DNA of 50,541 nt from CAZUSO01 sp964622775 (GTDB taxonomy: Bacteria; Bacteroidota; Bacteroidia; Chitinophagales; Chitinophagaceae): NCBI GenBank assembly GCA_964622775.1, contig CAZUSO010000018.1, positions 1 to 50,541 of the forward strand, given 5' to 3'. The notes beneath the pieces are model-generated. The model was not told where the DNA came from, searched no databases, and was given only the letters and a program-made list of their open reading frames with translations. Shown here one piece after another: positions 33,499 to 41,527 of the stretch. Numbering within the stretch: position 1 is the stretch's first letter; the number at the start of each line of letters is the position of its first letter. The position numbers were made by a program, and so were the translations under genes.

Positions 33499-33576
33499 GT
33501 ACCTGATAATGGCAGGTCTCCTGACAAATTGATAATCACGGTCTCATTTCAATAAAGAAATTCCAAATTGCAAAGT

Positions 33577-33650
33577 CATGCGATTAGAATTTCCACATGG
33601 AGCAATCTCCGGCTGCGCTTGAAATAGTGTCCCCGGCCGGCGCGCCAACC
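33577..33650. repeat. Dispersed intergenic repeat, copy 2
   Basis: It matches about 130-200: both carry a stretch like ATTAGAATTTCCACATGGAG (here) or ATTAAAATTTCTGCGTGGAG (there), then CAATCT and a following AATAGTGTCC. Confidence 0.5.
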
Positions 33651-33771
33651 CTTTTATCCAGCGACCGGACGCTACAGTTGTTTTTTAAGGAATGCCTAAC
33701 CAAATTCATGCTAAAAATGCCTATTATTGTATCTCATTCTTTCAAAGCATCAATAAAAAATTTCCCTTAAT

Positions 33772-34755
33772 ATGGAGTATGAAAATCGGGTGCCGGAGGC
33801 AGCGCAACTGATTCCCCGGCTCATCGGGCAAATGGAAACGGTTATCCGGGGCAAACGTCACCAGATCGAGATGGTAGTCACCTGCCTTTTAGCTAAGGGT
33901 CACATTTTGATGGAAGACAATCCCGGAACGGGAAAAACCGTGCTGGCCCGCACCCTGGCACATTCTATCAGCGGACAGACAGGCGATAACAGTGTCCTGT
34001 TCAAGCGTATTCAGTTCACACCGGATCTGCTGCCCATGGATCTGATCGGGTCGCATATTTTTGATGAACAAGCTAAGGATTTTCTGTTTAAAAAAGGCCC
34101 TTTGTTCTGCAATGTCTTATTAGCCGATGAGATTAACCGCGCATCCCCCAAGGTACAAAGCGCCCTGTTGGAATGTATGGCTGAAGGTCAGATTACGATA
34201 GCCGAAACGACTATCCGGCTGGAGGATTTATTTTTTACCATAGCCACACAAAACCCAATAGAAATGGAAGGCACTTATCCTTTGCCTGCCGCCCAGTTGG
34301 ATCGTTTCTTTATGAAGATCTTCTTTGGGTATGTGGATGAGCAAACAGAAATGGAAATCTATAAAAGTTACCATCAGATTCAGCATAATCTTAATGATCT
34401 CCATGCGGTTTTAAGCATGGATGATATCCTTATGCTTCAGCAGGAAGCGGACAATGTGTTTGTTCATGAAGAGATTATTCAGGCTGTCTCCAATATCGTG
34501 CGGGGCACACGTGCTCATCCCGAAATCAATCTGGGAGCCAGCGTGCGTGCGGGGATTGCGCTGATGCGCTGTCTGCGTGCCTACGCCTTAGTACAAGGGC
34601 GGAGCTTTGTGATAGAAGACGATGTGCATGCGACCGCGAAATCCGTATTGGATCATCGCCTCATTTATCGCACAAGGGATGCGCGACTCAGGGCCTTTGA
34701 CGGTATCCTGAATGCGGAAATGGAGCGGCTCAGCCGCCTGAAACTGTATCATTAA
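33772..34755 (+). CDS. MoxR family AAA+ ATPase
   Basis: The 327-residue protein is an AAA+ chaperone-like ATPase of the MoxR/RavA group. Visible marks are MEDNPGTGKT (Walker A), VLLADEINRASPKVQSALLE (Walker B and following helix), FFTIATQNPIEMEGTYPLPAAQLDRFFMKI (sensor 1 and Arg finger region) and the C-terminal lid ASVRAGIALMRCLRAYAL. MoxR genes usually come with DUF58 and VWA genes; none is here. Instead it is followed after 15 bases, in the same reading frame, by a large secreted protein. What it remodels is unknown. Confidence 0.92.
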   Translation: MEYENRVPEAAQLIPRLIGQMETVIRGKRHQIEMVVTCLLAKGHILMEDNPGTGKTVLARTLAHSISGQTGDNSVLFKRIQFTPDLLPMDLIGSHIFDEQAKDFLFKKGPLFCNVLLADEINRASPKVQSALLECMAEGQITIAETTIRLEDLFFTIATQNPIEMEGTYPLPAAQLDRFFMKIFFGYVDEQTEMEIYKSYHQIQHNLNDLHAVLSMDDILMLQQEADNVFVHEEIIQAVSNIVRGTRAHPEINLGASVRAGIALMRCLRAYALVQGRSFVIEDDVHATAKSVLDHRLIYRTRDARLRAFDGILNAEMERLSRLKLYH

Positions 34756-34770
34756 AATTTTATTTTCCTG

Positions 34771-36795
34771 TTGCGCTGTTTAACTTACATATCATTCCTG
34801 TTCCTGATTTTCCTGTACCCCGGAAGGCAGGATGCTGCCGCGCAATCGCAGGCACAGGTTAATAAAAACAAGCGCGGCCTGATCGATGCAAAACGTATCG
34901 GCTCTTCTTACAACTCACCAGATGCTATATATATGTCCCGGGAATTTATCCGGATCGACAGCACCTATTATGTAGGCTGGATGTATGAAGGGATGTATAA
35001 AGCTAATTATGCCGCAGACTACCTGGGCTACAAAAACGCAGTGGCGCCATTATCCAGGGCGCTGGACTGTTTAGAGCGGGACTACCGCAGAGCACTGAAG
35101 GTGCGCTCCGGTGATCCGATGACTTATTCTGCAGCATTTCCCTACCAGTTGGATTACAGTTTTATTGCTTACCAGCTGATGGATTGCTTAAGTAATATTG
35201 AACGTCCTGATGAAGTCTATGCGTTGCTTCGGCGGGCGCAAAAATGGAATTTTCAGTTTGAGGGGGTTATGCAGCCTTATTGTTATCTGGCCTGGACAAC
35301 GCACCGTAACCGGTTTTATACCAGCGCCCGGTATCATTTTTTAAAAAACAGCGTGGAAGAAAATGAGGCATTGGCACAACGGTATTTAGATTCTGCTGAG
35401 GCAAAGATTAAAAGAGACCTGTTTCTGAACCGCTTTTTTCAACCCGAATATATTAAGTCGTTATGGGAAAGCGTATATCATTATCGCGCGATGCTGTACA
35501 GCTACAATTTTCAAATGGATTCTGCCCGGCGCTATTATAGGCTGATGAGAAATTCTCCTTATTTTTCTCATAATAACTATGCCATCTTTCTGAATATCAG
35601 CGGAGCATTTCGGGAATCCATGGAGGAATTTGATGTGGCCGGCTTGTATGACAACGATCAGCGGCGTCTGAAGGAATGGGCTTATTATACTTCCATCCTG
35701 GATGTCTATCGGGCCAAGCCTGATGTTGGTGTGCAGGCAATGAAGGATATGATTCAGGCTGTAGGCTCCACTCCTGGATTCGGGTGGTACAATATAGCGC
35801 TGGCGCGTTGTCTTGCCTATAATGGAAATCCTGATGAAAGTGAGCGGTATCTGAAAAAAGCGGAGGGCTTTAAAGAGTTGCATATCGGTACTACGCTCGG
35901 TCAGAGCCATTATGATTTCAGCATTAACCTGATCCGGTTGCGCAATGCGGCAGACCGTATTCAAATGCTGAAGTTTGAACATAAAAACTGGTGGTACAAT
36001 CCCCGGGTATTACCGGATATCGCACAAAAAACAGTACAAAAATATTTGCTGCAGTATTTAGTAGTCAACCAGTTTGCCATGAATCCGGAACGGGATATGG
36101 TCGTATATAAATTATTTTCTTCGGAAAGTACGATTGCCTGGGATGAAATATGGTACCTGATCCGCGATTTTACCACAGGCTTTTTTCTGAGAAAATATCA
36201 ATACGAAGCAGCGCATAGTCAGCAACGTAAAAATGTGAAGCGCTACTTCCAGTTGTTTGTCGCCAAGCTGGAAATGAAAAAAGGCGATTATCAAAAGGCT
36301 GCGGAGCTGCTTCGGGAAATTATACAGGATCCTGCTATTGATTCGGAATATGAGCAGCTTTTTTTAGCCCGGGTATTTGAAGCTACAGCCATTTGTGCAA
36401 AAGAGCAGGATGATGACGCCGCTTACCGGAAGGCGGCGAACGGCTTTTACAGCAGCTTCCCGCAATTAGTTCCGTTTTCCGATGTTCGTGTGCATTTTAA
36501 GATGAATGTATCCGGTCAGGTTGATAAGAAATTAATTGCCCGGCTTGAAGACTGCAATATCGGATGGGACAACCGATCTACGCTGACGGTGCGTCTTCAT
36601 TTCGATCAGGAAGGTGGCAAACATAAAATCACGTATTCGGTAACAGACCGGGACGGCCATGAGATCGTCAGGCAGAATGCTTATGTCTATACCGATCCGG
36701 AGCAGGCAGGAATCAATGTGGCATACCGCCTCTTTAATATCGGGATTAAGTCGTCCGCAGGCGCAGAAGCCGGGACAACTGCTGTTGCTTACTGA
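34771..36795 (+). CDS. Secreted helical-repeat protein paired with MoxR
   Basis: The 674-residue protein begins at a TTG (no ATG is present near the start), 15 bases after the MoxR stop and in the same frame. A signal peptide (1-25: SFLFLIFLYPGRQDAAAQ) is followed by a long helical region (about 50-570) with TPR-like repeats rich in Tyr, Ala and Leu (e.g. YKNAVAPLSRALDCLERDYRRA, YNIALARCLAYNGNPDESERYLKKAEGF, GDYQKAAELLREII). The last part (about 580-674) is a beta-rich domain. No known family is recognised. MoxR ATPases act in the cytoplasm, so this exported protein is probably not a direct substrate; the coupling suggests a common process. Confidence 0.7.
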   Translation: MRCLTYISFLFLIFLYPGRQDAAAQSQAQVNKNKRGLIDAKRIGSSYNSPDAIYMSREFIRIDSTYYVGWMYEGMYKANYAADYLGYKNAVAPLSRALDCLERDYRRALKVRSGDPMTYSAAFPYQLDYSFIAYQLMDCLSNIERPDEVYALLRRAQKWNFQFEGVMQPYCYLAWTTHRNRFYTSARYHFLKNSVEENEALAQRYLDSAEAKIKRDLFLNRFFQPEYIKSLWESVYHYRAMLYSYNFQMDSARRYYRLMRNSPYFSHNNYAIFLNISGAFRESMEEFDVAGLYDNDQRRLKEWAYYTSILDVYRAKPDVGVQAMKDMIQAVGSTPGFGWYNIALARCLAYNGNPDESERYLKKAEGFKELHIGTTLGQSHYDFSINLIRLRNAADRIQMLKFEHKNWWYNPRVLPDIAQKTVQKYLLQYLVVNQFAMNPERDMVVYKLFSSESTIAWDEIWYLIRDFTTGFFLRKYQYEAAHSQQRKNVKRYFQLFVAKLEMKKGDYQKAAELLREIIQDPAIDSEYEQLFLARVFEATAICAKEQDDDAAYRKAANGFYSSFPQLVPFSDVRVHFKMNVSGQVDKKLIARLEDCNIGWDNRSTLTVRLHFDQEGGKHKITYSVTDRDGHEIVRQNAYVYTDPEQAGINVAYRLFNIGIKSSAGAEAGTTAVAY

Positions 36796-36797
36796 GA

Positions 36798-37571
36798 TTA
36801 GAATTGCAGGTGCTTTACCGTAGCGCCGTTATTAATAAGCTGCCGCAGGGAATCAATACCGATTTTCAGGTGCAGCTCCGTAAATTCCCGGGTCACTTTG
36901 GTATCGCTTTTGGCAGTCTTAACCCCTTCGGGAATCATGGGCTGATCCGACACTAACAGCAAAGCGCCGGTTGGAATGCTGTTAGCAAAACCGGTCATAA
37001 AGATCGTAGCGGTTTCCATATCAATGGCCATGACGCGAATGCTCCTGAGATAGGTTTTAAAGGCATCGTCATGCTCCCAAACACGGCGGTTGGTGCTGTA
37101 GCAGGTGCCGGTCCAGTAATCCCGCGCATAATCGCGAATGGTGGTGGAAATGGCTTTTTGCAATGCAAATGAGGGAAGCGCAGGCACCTCCGGAGGAAAG
37201 TAATCGTTGCTGGTGCCTTCTCCCCGGATTGCGGCAATGGGCAAAATCAGATCGCCCACTTTATTCTTTCGTTTCAGCCCGCCGCATTTGCCGAGGAACA
37301 GTACGGCTTTAGGACTGATGGCAGATAACAAATCCATAATGGTGGCTGCGGAAGGGCTGCCCATTCCAAAGTTAATAATGGTGATGCCATCTGCTGTTGC
37401 ACTTTGCATAGGCTTATCCCTGCCTTCTATCGGTACCTGATGGATGCGTGCAAAGTTTTCAATATAATTGGAAAAATTGCACAGCAGAATATATGCTCCA
37501 AATGCGTTTAGCTTAACGCCGGTATAGCGCGGCAGCCAATCGGCTACAATATCGTTCTTCGTTTTCAGCAT
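36798..37571 (-). CDS. amn: AMP nucleosidase
   Basis: The 257-residue protein is of the short AMP nucleosidase type of Bacteroidota, which hydrolyses AMP to adenine and ribose 5-phosphate. The nucleoside phosphorylase fold is visible: INFGMGSPSAATIMDLLSA, VLFLGKCGGLK, AIRGEGTSNDYFPPEVPALPSF and the catalytic segment AIDMETATIFMTGF with its Glu; the C-terminus has ALLLVSDQPMIPEG. It has no extra N-terminal regulatory domain, in contrast to the longer enterobacterial enzyme. It ends 2 bases from the convergent helical-repeat protein. Confidence 0.92.
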   Translation of the reverse strand: MLKTKNDIVADWLPRYTGVKLNAFGAYILLCNFSNYIENFARIHQVPIEGRDKPMQSATADGITIINFGMGSPSAATIMDLLSAISPKAVLFLGKCGGLKRKNKVGDLILPIAAIRGEGTSNDYFPPEVPALPSFALQKAISTTIRDYARDYWTGTCYSTNRRVWEHDDAFKTYLRSIRVMAIDMETATIFMTGFANSIPTGALLLVSDQPMIPEGVKTAKSDTKVTREFTELHLKIGIDSLRQLINNGATVKHLQF

Positions 37572-37654
37572 AATCCGTTTCGTTTAAAAAATCAGTATTT
37601 AATCATCTTTTTACGTTTCCGAAAATAATATGCTATGATTAAGGTGTAACATTA

Positions 37655-37662
37655 TATTTTTG
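37655..37662 (+). promoter_or_regulatory. Candidate -7 box for the HsdR-N-like gene
   Basis: TATTTTTG is an exact TAnnTTTG match, 28 bases before the GTG at 37690. Confidence 0.45.
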
Positions 37663-37689
37663 GGTACTCATTTCAAATAGCCGTTTTCC

Positions 37690-38148
37690 GTGTCAGAGAT
37701 TCACTTACAATATCCTGAAATTAATCTGAAATACAAAATCGAAAACAACACCCGTTATGTTTTTGATACGATTCGTAAAAAATACTTAGTGCTTAGCCCG
37801 GAAGAATGGGTACGTCAGCACCTGATCGGTTATATGCTGCTGACACTTGAATACCCCGCTGGTCTGTTATCTGTAGAAAAGCAAATCAGGGTGGGGGCGC
37901 TTAGTAAGCGGTACGATCTGGTTGTCTATAACCACGATTTTCGTCCCTGCCTGCTTGCCGAGTGCAAGCGGCCGGACGTGCCTGTAACCGAGCAGACGCT
38001 TTACCAGTTGCTTCAGTATCATAGCGTGATTGGTGCAAAATTCTGGGTGCTGACCAATGGCCCGCAAACTTACTGCGCCCGTGTTGACGATGGAAATATC
38101 ACCTGGCTGAACCGGCTCCCGGGTCATGAGGAATGCCTGACTTCCTGA
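37690..38148 (+). CDS. HsdR-N-like nuclease domain protein
   Basis: The 152-residue protein consists of one PD-(D/E)xK-type domain like the N-terminus of type I restriction HsdR. Visible catalytic residues are the Asp in LSKRYDLVVYN and the Glu/Lys in CLLAECKRPDVPV; the following QLLQYHSVIGAKFWVLTNG is also typical. It begins at a GTG preceded by a -7 box. No helicase, specificity or methyltransferase gene is adjacent. Stand-alone proteins of this type are common in Bacteroidota; the function is unknown, and this need not be a restriction enzyme. The 302-bp element starts 188 bases downstream. Confidence 0.85.
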   Translation: MSEIHLQYPEINLKYKIENNTRYVFDTIRKKYLVLSPEEWVRQHLIGYMLLTLEYPAGLLSVEKQIRVGALSKRYDLVVYNHDFRPCLLAECKRPDVPVTEQTLYQLLQYHSVIGAKFWVLTNGPQTYCARVDDGNITWLNRLPGHEECLTS

Positions 38149-38335
38149 TGCCGGTGTGGCAATTAGAAGGAAGGTTGATTGTGGCCGGAGGCGGGACACC
38201 CCATGGGAAATGTATGAATTACAAACTATGGTGTCAGGCATCTAATCATCGCTCATAGATTGGCTTCGCTGAGAAAGTTACTGAAGAATGACAAAACGAG
38301 AGGTGTAGTGCGAAAATTTGAAATGTATTCAAGTC

Positions 38336-38637
38336 GGGCGCATTTAAAATTGTCGCACCTGCGAAACTCCCGAATGTACAAGGTATCATCATTCCGGGTG
38401 AAGCGTATAAGCGGTCGTCATTCCGACCGGAGTAAAATTTACGGAATGCAGCGCAGTAAATTTTATGGAGCGGAGGAATCTCCCGGGCGTTTCCCCATCC
38501 TCCCGACCGGGAGATTTCTCTATGCGAAAATCCTAACCGGATAACTGCGTAATCCGGAATTTCCTTTTCGGAATGACGGCACGTTTTTGCAGAATGACAA
38601 AAACCCTTACACGACATGCAACATTTGAAATGCACCC
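38336..38637 (-). mobile_element. 302-bp MITE-like element, copy 2 (inverted)
   Basis: This is the second copy of the element at 23569, on the other strand. Left end GGGCGCATTTAAAATTGTCG, right end CAACATTTGAAATGCACCC. It retains the AT-rich perfect stem (38433-38442 with 38456-38465) and most of the GC-rich stem. The 8 bases before it (TTCAAGTC) and after it (TTCAACTC) agree at 7 of 8 positions and may be a target duplication. It ends 38 bases before the promoter box of the next operon. Confidence 0.8.
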
Positions 38638-38675
38638 TTCAACTCTTGTGGCGTCTGATTCATAAGATATTTTCC

Positions 38676-38683
38676 TACCTTTG
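38676..38683 (+). promoter_or_regulatory. Candidate -7 box for the TonB-receptor operon
   Basis: TACCTTTG followed by C is an exact TAnnTTTG match, with a leader of about 40 bases to the TTG at 38727. The space upstream to the mobile element is only 38 bases, so any regulator site farther upstream has been replaced by the element. Confidence 0.5.
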
Positions 38684-38726
38684 CATGCTACCATACAACC
38701 GGCACGGTTAATCGTGCGATGCAGCA

Positions 38727-39104
38727 TTGAAACAAGTCATAGCAATATTGATTTTTACGGGCGTTCTGGCACAGGCTTTCAGTAAGATATTCATTATCTC
38801 GGAATTCTATGTCAACCGCGACTTCATCGCAAAAAACCTCTGTGAAAACAGGGATAATCCGCAATCAACCTGCCACGGTAAATGCCACCTGAAAAAGGCG
38901 CTTTCCGATGATGAAAATCACAACAGCCCGGCATCTGCCAAAAACCTGAAGGAAAAGCAGGAACTACCCCTGTTTTACGATCTCACCCGCATTGAGGTTA
39001 CCTGTATCGAATATCCCACAGCAATTCAAAAATATGTCATCACGAATGATATGAGGGTGTTTACTTTCGTAAAATCCATCTTTCATCCCCCTGCACTTAT
39101 TTAA
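38727..39104 (+). CDS. Small envelope protein with CxxxC motif
   Basis: The 125-residue protein begins at a TTG, with an N-terminal hydrophobic segment (about 4-26) that could be a signal peptide or anchor. It contains a conserved-looking motif FYVNRDFIAKNLCENRDNPQSTCHGKCHLKKAL (Cys39, Cys49 and Cys53; CHGKC and a following His), a Lys/Glu-rich linker, one more Cys near residue 92, and ends FHPPALI. Similar short proteins with CNGKCHL-type motifs precede TonB-dependent receptors in other Bacteroidota. The Cys and His cluster could bind a soft metal. The function has not, to my knowledge, been shown. The TonB receptor gene follows after about 85 bases. Confidence 0.75.
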   Translation: MKQVIAILIFTGVLAQAFSKIFIISEFYVNRDFIAKNLCENRDNPQSTCHGKCHLKKALSDDENHNSPASAKNLKEKQELPLFYDLTRIEVTCIEYPTAIQKYVITNDMRVFTFVKSIFHPPALI

Positions 39105-39188
39105 TCAGTGCCGCTTACAGCCTGTCCGGAAACCAATCTACCCGGACGGCAGGCTTATTAATTAATTAATCTGATTAAATACATTTCA

Positions 39189-41519
39189 ATGAAAAGGCAA
39201 TTATTATTGCTCCTGATCGTATTTTCATGGAGCATTCCGACATGGGCGCAAATTAATTTTCAAGGGAGAATTATTGATGCTCATACCAGGGAATTATTAA
39301 ACGATGTGGTCCTCTATAATCTCAAAACACATCAAAATTCTTCTTCCGATCAGTCGGGGAAGTTTGACCTCACATTATCCTCGCCGGAGGACTCCGTTTT
39401 ATTTTCTTATACAGGCTATCAATCTCAAACTGTAACGGACACCGGTGCCCTTGCTCTTGTTCAGCTTAGTCCGCTGGCATCCGAATTACAAGGTATTATT
39501 GTAACCGCATCCGCAATGCATCGTAAAAGAACGGATGAGGCCGTAGCAGTCAGCACCATATCTTCCGGCACTATTGCGGAAACCAATCCGACCAGGCTAA
39601 TGGAGTTAGTCAATAAAATACCGGGGGTAATTATGCAGGATCTCGGCAACGAGCAACATGCCATGAGCATCAGGCAACCTATGACGAAACGCCCTTATTT
39701 TCTATATCTTGAAGATGGCGTGCCTATAGCGCCCATCGGGAATTTTAACCACAACCAGCTTATCGAAGTAAATATGCTGGGCATCCGATCTATTGAGATT
39801 TTAAAGGGACCCGGTTCCTCGTTTTACGGAAGCAATGCCGTTGGCGGAGCCGTTAATTTCATTACCCAGTCGCCTTCCTATACGCCAACGGCGAAGATTG
39901 GCTTGCAAATAAATAATTACGGATATCAAAGGCTGGAATTTTATGCCGGGAATTATCTGACCGAAAAAGTGGGCGTCAGCGTAGGCGGATATATGGCTAA
40001 ACAAAGAGCAGGGTGGCAGGAATACAGCGATTTCGACAAATTTTCCTTCTCTTTTAAAGCAGCTTATGATATTAATGCGCAGCTAAGATTAACCGGATAT
40101 CTTACCGCCAATAATCTGAATACCCAAACCGGGGGAAGCATTGACAGCGCAGGATTTTATTCCCGGGAATATTTAAGCAATAACCGCTTTTCTTATCGAA
40201 AGGTAAATGCGGCAAGGGCAAAGATTACTTTAGATAATCATTGGAATAACGATAATCAATCTGCGCTTACGCTCTATTACGGCAATAGTTCAATCGGCCA
40301 GTTGCCCAGGTACCGGATTAAAAATATTGACAAACAACAGGCGACCGGTGAAGAAAACGCCGACAGTTATAACAATTACGGAGCCGTTCTGCAGCATACC
40401 ACAAAGCTGAATTTCCTTAACTCCGAAATCTTTGCCGGAATATCGGCAAATTATGCCCCGACCGTTTATTCGGCTGATTTTTTAACCATCAGCAGGGATA
40501 CGGCTACGGGATATTATACGGCTTATCAGGACACCGATTCCCTGCTCGCCGACTACCGGACTAACCTGTTCAATACCGGCGCCTGGCTACAGTATGAAAT
40601 AACGCCCCTGCCGAACCTGAAAGTAATTGCCGGTATGCGCTATGATTATATTCAGTATGATTATAGGAACAAGCTCAGCGACATGGCCTATTCCAGCGTA
40701 CCCGATACGGTTATCCGCAATGCGGCGCTCTCCCCAAAGCTGGGCATTATTTACCATTTTAAGAATGACCGCGGCTTGTATGCCAATTACAGCAGAGGCT
40801 TATCCGCACCCCAGACCTCCGATCTTTTCTTCGGCAAAAGTGTTCCCGATCTTAAGCCCGCTTACTTTGATAATTATGAAGTAGGGGGCTGGGCGGCTTT
40901 ATACAAAAAGAAGCTCTACATTGACGTATCGCTTTACCAGTTAAACGGCTTTAATGAGATCGTGAGCTTTACCCTTCCCGACAATTCCTCCGTCAACAGA
41001 AACGCAGGACGCACCCTGCACCAGGGAATAGAGTACAGCCTCACTTATGCACCGGTGGAAGATGTTTTTATCCGGCTGGGAGGAACGAATGCCATACACC
41101 GGTATGTGGACTATGCCGTACAGCAGCAGGCCAACGGCGAGGTTATTGATTTTAACGGCAAGGACATGCCGGAAGCGCCACCGTTTATTGCAAATGCGGA
41201 GGTAACTTTTAAGCCACGCTTTATACCCCGTTTCCGACTGGGCTTAGAATGGCAGAGAATATCGCCCTGGTTTAAGGATGACCAGAATGCCTTTAAGTAC
41301 GAGGATAAAACATTCCTGTTTAAAGGCGTGTCTGTCCTGAATCTCAGAACAGGCTACCAGTTTAAAAACATTGAAGCTTATGTAAATATTCTGAACCTGA
41401 CCGATGAGCTTTATGCAAACAGCGCAACGAGGGCGGCAAATAACAGGGAGTCTTATAGCGCCGGAGCGCCCCGCACTTTTAGTTTCGGTTTTATTTACCA
41501 TTTCACAGGCAATAATTAA
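39189..41519 (+). CDS. TonB-dependent outer-membrane receptor
   Basis: The 776-residue protein has a signal peptide (1-20, TWAQ), a carboxypeptidase-regulatory-like domain (about 22-100: FQGRIIDAHTRELLNDVVLYN), a plug domain (about 115-225: ITVTASA-like start, IPGVIMQDLG, RPYFLYLEDGVPI, IEILKGPGSSFYGSNAVGGAVNFIT) and a 22-strand-type barrel ending in the aromatic signature TFSFGFIYHF. It resembles siderophore or metal-chelate receptors more than SusC-type glycan receptors; no SusD partner follows. The neighbours suggest metal uptake, perhaps copper. The substrate is not established. Confidence 0.9.
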   Translation: MKRQLLLLLIVFSWSIPTWAQINFQGRIIDAHTRELLNDVVLYNLKTHQNSSSDQSGKFDLTLSSPEDSVLFSYTGYQSQTVTDTGALALVQLSPLASELQGIIVTASAMHRKRTDEAVAVSTISSGTIAETNPTRLMELVNKIPGVIMQDLGNEQHAMSIRQPMTKRPYFLYLEDGVPIAPIGNFNHNQLIEVNMLGIRSIEILKGPGSSFYGSNAVGGAVNFITQSPSYTPTAKIGLQINNYGYQRLEFYAGNYLTEKVGVSVGGYMAKQRAGWQEYSDFDKFSFSFKAAYDINAQLRLTGYLTANNLNTQTGGSIDSAGFYSREYLSNNRFSYRKVNAARAKITLDNHWNNDNQSALTLYYGNSSIGQLPRYRIKNIDKQQATGEENADSYNNYGAVLQHTTKLNFLNSEIFAGISANYAPTVYSADFLTISRDTATGYYTAYQDTDSLLADYRTNLFNTGAWLQYEITPLPNLKVIAGMRYDYIQYDYRNKLSDMAYSSVPDTVIRNAALSPKLGIIYHFKNDRGLYANYSRGLSAPQTSDLFFGKSVPDLKPAYFDNYEVGGWAALYKKKLYIDVSLYQLNGFNEIVSFTLPDNSSVNRNAGRTLHQGIEYSLTYAPVEDVFIRLGGTNAIHRYVDYAVQQQANGEVIDFNGKDMPEAPPFIANAEVTFKPRFIPRFRLGLEWQRISPWFKDDQNAFKYEDKTFLFKGVSVLNLRTGYQFKNIEAYVNILNLTDELYANSATRAANNRESYSAGAPRTFSFGFIYHFTGNN

Positions 41520-41527
41520 TCAGGAAA

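Larger units (their letters stand above)
33179..33771. other. Non-coding 590-bp gap with two repeats
   Basis: No gene is visible. It contains the inverted palindrome at 33459-33498 and the repeat at 33577-33650. Bases about 33245-33270 (TATGGTGAAAGTCCATGGC) look vaguely like part of a group II intron domain I, but no other intron feature was found. Confidence 0.5.

Noticed and set aside
37690..38148. Type I restriction system
   Set aside because: Only the HsdR N-terminal-like domain is present; no helicase, HsdM or HsdS gene is adjacent.
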